Source: Blautia faecis
Lineage (GTDB): Bacteria; Bacillota; Clostridia; Lachnospirales; Lachnospiraceae
Direction of reading: 5' to 3'
NCBI RefSeq assembly: GCF_020554845.1
Contig: NZ_JAJCIA010000002.1
Span: 62,001 to 126,000 of the forward strand
Length of the DNA: 64,000 bases
Shown here piece after piece: positions 60,811 to 64,000 of the stretch. A program made the position numbers and the translations under genes. Position 1 is the first letter of the stretch. Every line of letters begins with the position of its first letter. The notes under the pieces are model-generated. The model saw nothing but the letters and a program-made list of their open reading frames with translations. It was not told the origin of the DNA and did not search any database.

Positions 60811-61841
60811 TAGCACATCTCAGCGATTGTATAAAGCAGCTTCTCAGATTCTTCCCATCCAAGACAAGCATCTGTAATGGATTTACCATATACATGGTTT
60901 GGTCCGATCTTCTGATTGCCTGGCTCAATGTAGCTTTCGATCATAAGACCCTTTACCAGCCCACGAACATCAGAATCAACCTGACGGCTGTGAAGAACTT
61001 CTTTGGCAATACGGATCTGCTGCTCATACTGCTTGTTGGAGTTGGAATGGTTGGTATCCACGATGGTAGCCATGTTCTTCAGGTTCTTAGCGGAATATTT
61101 CTCGAAAAGAAGACGAAGATCTTCGTAATGGTAGTTGGGAATAGCTTCTCCGTGTTTGTTTACAGCACCACGAAGAATGGTATGTGTCAACTCATTTCCA
61201 GTAGTTTCAACTTCCCATCCCCTGTAGATAAATGTATGGCTTCCCTGAGCTGCAACAACAGAGTTCAGCATAACACTGAAGTCACCACTTGTAGGATTCT
61301 TCATTCCCGCCGGAACATCCATACCGCTGACAGTGAGACGGTGCTGCTGATCCTCAACAGAACGTGCTCCTACAGCAACATAGGAAAGAAGATCGGAAAG
61401 GTAACGCCAGTTCTCTGGGTAAAGCATCTCGTCCGCACAGGTAAATCCGCTCTCCTCAATAGCGCGGATGTGCATTTTACGGATGGCAACAAGACCGGCA
61501 AGCATATTAGGTTTTTTCTCCGGATCTGGCTGGTGTACCATTCCTTTATAACCCTCTCCGGTAGTACGGGGTTTATTTGTATAAACACGAGGAATGATTA
61601 AAACTTTATCCGCGATCTTGTCCTGAACTTTGCGAAGTCTCAGCAGATAGTCGCATACAGCATCTTCATTATCTGCAGAACAGGGACCAATGATTGCAAG
61701 AAATTTATCGGATTTTCCGGTGAATACGTCACGGATTTCCTGATCACGTTTCTCTTTCAGTGCCTTGATCTTTGCATCAATGGGATATTGGTTGCGGATC
61801 TCGTCGGGGGTTGGAAGCTTTTTGATGAATTCAAATCCCAT
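60810..61841 (-). CDS. aroF: 3-Deoxy-7-phosphoheptulonate (DAHP) synthase, AroF/AroG/AroH type
   Basis: A 343-residue type I-alpha DAHP synthase starting aromatic amino acid synthesis from PEP and erythrose 4-phosphate. Landmarks are IIGPCSADNEDAVCDYLLRL, PRVYTNKPRTTGEGYKG, ADEMLYPENWRYLSDLLSYVAVGARSVEDQQHR, KNPTSGDFSVMLNSV and VDTNHSNSNK. Start ATG 61841 follows AAAGGAG by 8 nt. The protein ends IAEMC, with a TAG formed at the junction with a family 1 repeat. The closest relatives are the E. coli AroFGH proteins, which are feedback-regulated; which paralogue this equals is not decided. Confidence 0.93.
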   Translation of the reverse strand: MGFEFIKKLPTPDEIRNQYPIDAKIKALKEKRDQEIRDVFTGKSDKFLAIIGPCSADNEDAVCDYLLRLRKVQDKIADKVLIIPRVYTNKPRTTGEGYKGMVHQPDPEKKPNMLAGLVAIRKMHIRAIEESGFTCADEMLYPENWRYLSDLLSYVAVGARSVEDQQHRLTVSGMDVPAGMKNPTSGDFSVMLNSVVAAQGSHTFIYRGWEVETTGNELTHTILRGAVNKHGEAIPNYHYEDLRLLFEKYSAKNLKNMATIVDTNHSNSNKQYEQQIRIAKEVLHSRQVDSDVRGLVKGLMIESYIEPGNQKIGPNHVYGKSITDACLGWEESEKLLYTIAEMC

Positions 61842-61884
61842 GGTATTTTCTCCTTTTATCGGCAAAATTTGTTTTCGATTCAAT

Positions 61885-61913
61885 ATTATAGACTATGATG
61901 GAAAAAATGTCGA
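61885..61913 (-). promoter_or_regulatory. Promoter of aroF
   Basis: On the minus strand TCGACA (61908-61913), 17 bp, TATAAT (61885-61890). It lies next to a family 1 fragment (61916-61949). Confidence 0.75.
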
Positions 61914-61915
61914 TA

Positions 61916-61949
61916 GGCAAATTGCAGGAATGATTTTTCAAACACGCTC
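61916..61949 (-). repeat. Family 1 left-end fragment
   Basis: On the minus strand GAGCGTGTTTGAAAAATC followed by ATTCCTGCAATTTGCC matches the left end of the copy at 49164. It contains the stop codon of the SpoVB-type gene and abuts the aroF promoter. Confidence 0.7.
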
Positions 61950-63374
61950 CAGTCTGTTTAGATAAATGAAATGAAGCAAGGTAAGAATTAGTTGGGAAAG
62001 GAGCATTCCGTAAAAATATCCACGGATTCCAAGCACAGGAATGGAAAAGAAAACAAATCCAATTCGGATACACACTCCTGCAATATTGTGAAAAAGGCAG
62101 GTATCCGGGCGCCCGAGGCCGTTCAGAATACTTTCCAGTGCAGTATTTGTATAAAGAAAAGGGCAGATAAAAGCTAACGTCCTTATGTAAATCCCCGCAG
62201 TTTCACTGTGAAAAAGAAAATTTCCCAGTGATTTTCCGAAAATAAAGAAAAAGAATGTACAGAAGGCTCCGAAGAAAAAGCAGTTTTCACAGGTGCGGCG
62301 GATCACATGACGGATTTTTTTTTCATGACCGAGGGCCTGTAAACTAGCCACAGAAGGCATCAGCATAACAGAGGCAGAATTTGTCAGTGTTGCCGGGAAA
62401 AGAATCAGCGGCAGCGCCATTCCGGTAAAAATTCCGTACACAGACAGGGAATCAGTCCGATTTATTCCAGCCAGAAGCAGTCTTTGGGGAATAAGAACCA
62501 TTTCGATGCCAGAGAGTAAGGTAAGCAGCAGCCGGTTGACAGAATGGGGAACTGCAATCTGGGCGATCTCTTTTATAAGAGCATTTATGGAAGTGGCAGT
62601 ATTGTTTTTGGCAGAAGCTGGTTGTATATGTGAAATATATTTTACAGCAGAAGGTGAATTTCTGTGAGTGCCTTTGTTTATACGAGAAAATACTCGTAAA
62701 ATACGTCGAAGCAGTCTGGCGGCTGGTTTGTAATTTTCCCTGGAAAAATCCAGCCCAAGCGCCAACATACATGCTGCAGTGGCTGTAAGCTCACTGAAAA
62801 GTGCACCTCCGGCCGCTATTACAGGGGTAATCTCTTTTTTCTGGGAAATCAGAATCAGGTAGATCACGTAAGTGCTGCCAATCCGGGAAGTCTGCTCAAG
62901 AAGCAGGATAAAAGCTGGAATTCCAGTCGTTTTTCTGGCATAATAAAAGCTGTTTACGCATGAATGCAAGGCTGCAAAAGGAAAACTAAAGGCAAGAATA
63001 CGAAGCAGAACCGTAGTACGCGGCTCTTTTAACAAAGCAGAAGCCACAAAATCTGCATTCCAATAGACCAGAAAAGATAAAAGTCCGCAAAGTGCCATCG
63101 AAAGAAATGTTCCAAGAAGCAGCGCATCTCTGGACTCTTTTTCTTTTCCAAGGGCAGTGAAAGAGGCACACAGCCTGGAAATAGCAGCCTGAATGCCCAT
63201 ACAGCAGGCTGCCAGTACGATTGCGTGAACCGGAAGCGTAAGCTGGTAAATTCCCACTCCCTGTGCACCAATAGTATGAGATAAGAATATTCTATAGAAG
63301 AAACCCATCAGGCGGCTGACAAGGCCGGTAAGAGTAAGAATCAGGGTTCCTTTGATAAAAAGTTTGTCAGACAT
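61938..63374 (-). CDS. SpoVB-like MATE/MOP-superfamily flippase
   Basis: A 478-residue protein with about 12-14 membrane helices. The start FIKGTLILTLTGLVSRLMGFFYRI and the IGAQGVGIYQL stretch are diagnostic of the SpoVB/MurJ-like polysaccharide transport group. SpoVB is needed for spore cortex synthesis, presumably moving lipid-linked precursors. A basic loop near residues 215-250 is less conserved. The last residues LERV and the TGA stop come from a family 1 repeat tip, as in SpoIVB. AGAGGATAGGCGG lies upstream of the ATG. Confidence 0.88.
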   Translation of the reverse strand: MSDKLFIKGTLILTLTGLVSRLMGFFYRIFLSHTIGAQGVGIYQLTLPVHAIVLAACCMGIQAAISRLCASFTALGKEKESRDALLLGTFLSMALCGLLSFLVYWNADFVASALLKEPRTTVLLRILAFSFPFAALHSCVNSFYYARKTTGIPAFILLLEQTSRIGSTYVIYLILISQKKEITPVIAAGGALFSELTATAACMLALGLDFSRENYKPAARLLRRILRVFSRINKGTHRNSPSAVKYISHIQPASAKNNTATSINALIKEIAQIAVPHSVNRLLLTLLSGIEMVLIPQRLLLAGINRTDSLSVYGIFTGMALPLILFPATLTNSASVMLMPSVASLQALGHEKKIRHVIRRTCENCFFFGAFCTFFFFIFGKSLGNFLFHSETAGIYIRTLAFICPFLYTNTALESILNGLGRPDTCLFHNIAGVCIRIGFVFFSIPVLGIRGYFYGMLLSQLILTLLHFIYLNRLERV

Positions 63375-63428
63375 AAGAATCCGCCTATCCTCTTCATCCT
63401 TTTAGTTAGTTTATGCTGTAAATGTGCC

Positions 63429-63457
63429 TTGACAGAACTGCTATTATCTGGTAAAGT
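63429..63457 (+). promoter_or_regulatory. Possible promoter of the cysteine desulfurase gene
   Basis: TTGACA (63429-63434), 17 bp, TAAAGT (63452-63457), about 120 bp before the start codon. The -35 is perfect and the -10 is weak. Confidence 0.5.
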
Positions 63458-63577
63458 GGGATAGAAATCCAAGAGAAATACTAGGAAATAGAAAAGTACC
63501 TAAGGAGATAGATGAAATAACCCTTTCCCGGGAGTCTTTCATATCGAATTGATACCAATAAACCAGGAGGAAGAAAA

Positions 63578-64000
63578 ATGGGAAAAATGATATATCTGGA
63601 TAATGCGGCTACTACCAAGACCGCTCCGGAAGTAGTAGAAGCAATGCTTCCTTATTTTACCGAAATGTATGGAAATCCATCCAGCATTTACGACTTCGCA
63701 TCCAAGAGCAAAGAAGGCGTCAGCAAGGCAAGAGGCCAGATCGCAGATGCACTTGGTGCCAAGAAAGAAGAAATCTATTTCACAGCTGGCGGTTCAGAGT
63801 CTGATAACTGGGCACTGAAAGCCACCTTTGAAGCATATAAATCCAAAGGAAACCACATCATCACAACCAAGATCGAGCATCATGCAATCCTTCACACCTG
63901 CGAATATCTTGAGAAAGAGCGCGGAGCGAAGATCACATATCTTGATGTAGATGAGAATGGTATTGTGAAGCTTGACGAGCTTGAGAAAGCAATCACACCA
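63578..64000 (+). CDS. Cysteine desulfurase (NifS/IscS type), N-terminal part
   Basis: The window ends inside this gene; 141 codons are visible. The start GKMIYLDNAATTKTAPEVVE and the segments MYGNPSSIYDFASKSK, FTAGGSESDNWALK and TKIEHHAILHTCEYL are typical of PLP-dependent desulfurases that mobilise sulfur from cysteine for Fe-S clusters and tRNA thiolation; H in EHHAILH stacks on the PLP ring. The PLP lysine and the catalytic cysteine loop are beyond the window, so the subgroup cannot be set. AGGAGG lies 8 nt before the ATG. Confidence 0.93.
   Translation, partial: MGKMIYLDNAATTKTAPEVVEAMLPYFTEMYGNPSSIYDFASKSKEGVSKARGQIADALGAKKEEIYFTAGGSESDNWALKATFEAYKSKGNHIITTKIEHHAILHTCEYLEKERGAKITYLDVDENGIVKLDELEKAITP

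Overview
The window is about 64 kb of a low-to-mid G+C, spore-forming Firmicute. The sporulation gene set (cotJABC, spoIIIAA-AH, spoIVB, spo0A, spoIIM, a SpoVB-type flippase, small coat-like proteins), the frequent GTG/TTG starts, sugar ABC transporters without their own ATPase, and the gene order Gls24-nusB-xseAB-ispA-dxs-tlyA-nadK-argR-recN-spoIVB-spo0A point to a Lachnospiraceae member (Clostridium cluster XIVa, for example Blautia or a relative). The genus is an inference; no rRNA is present.

Layout. 1-3.5 kb: the 3' end of ftsH, a cytosolic GH13 alpha-glucan hydrolase, a 191-nt near-perfect hairpin, and a minus-strand tRNA-Tyr whose 3' end and terminator are duplicated twice in tandem. 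3.5-14.3 kb: fba, then a sugar-uptake locus (binding protein, two permeases, AraC-type response regulator, sensor kinase, lipoprotein binding protein) closing with a PflX-like radical SAM gene. 14.4-16.6 kb (minus strand): cotJABC and a membrane-anchored Mrr-like nuclease. 17-20 kb: trkA-trkH potassium uptake. 20-25.5 kb: a TetR repressor with a DUF6062-like gene, divergent from a very large secreted protein built of xxxLxxG heptads. 25.6-32.3 kb: an FtsW-type SEDS protein, acpP, gltX, a short UvrD-type helicase and a membrane-anchored propeller-like protein. 32.3-37.5 kb: the spoIIIA operon. 37.5-49 kb: prfC and the conserved housekeeping cluster through recN. 49-54.4 kb: spoIVB (inverted relative to its usual orientation), spo0A, glgA and two small coat-like genes. 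55-64 kb: recA-recX, rny, spoIIM, xerD, aroF (DAHP synthase), a SpoVB-type flippase and the start of a cysteine desulfurase gene.

The least expected signal lies between the genes. Two families of short non-coding repeats behave like miniature transposable elements (MITEs). Family 2 (about 142-166 bp, terminal inverted repeat GTTACTGTTCACT, internally palindromic) has perfect 8-bp target-site duplications at three copies and a 7/8 match at a fourth. Its copies sit in the leaders of recA, the propeller gene and the coat-like pair, and inside the acpP terminator. Family 1 (tips GAGCGTGTYTGAAAAA, apparently at TA dinucleotides) supplies the stop codons of spoIVB and the SpoVB-type gene and abuts that of aroF. 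Neither family has a transposase here.

Other unusual points are a probable ATA start codon for spoIIIAA, a 137-bp out-of-frame overlap of spoIIIAF and spoIIIAG, a perfect LexA box at a recA promoter about 330 bp upstream of the gene, and paired TetR operators lying on both divergent -35 boxes.

All calls come from reading the sequence. Family names rest on motif recognition, not on database searches.
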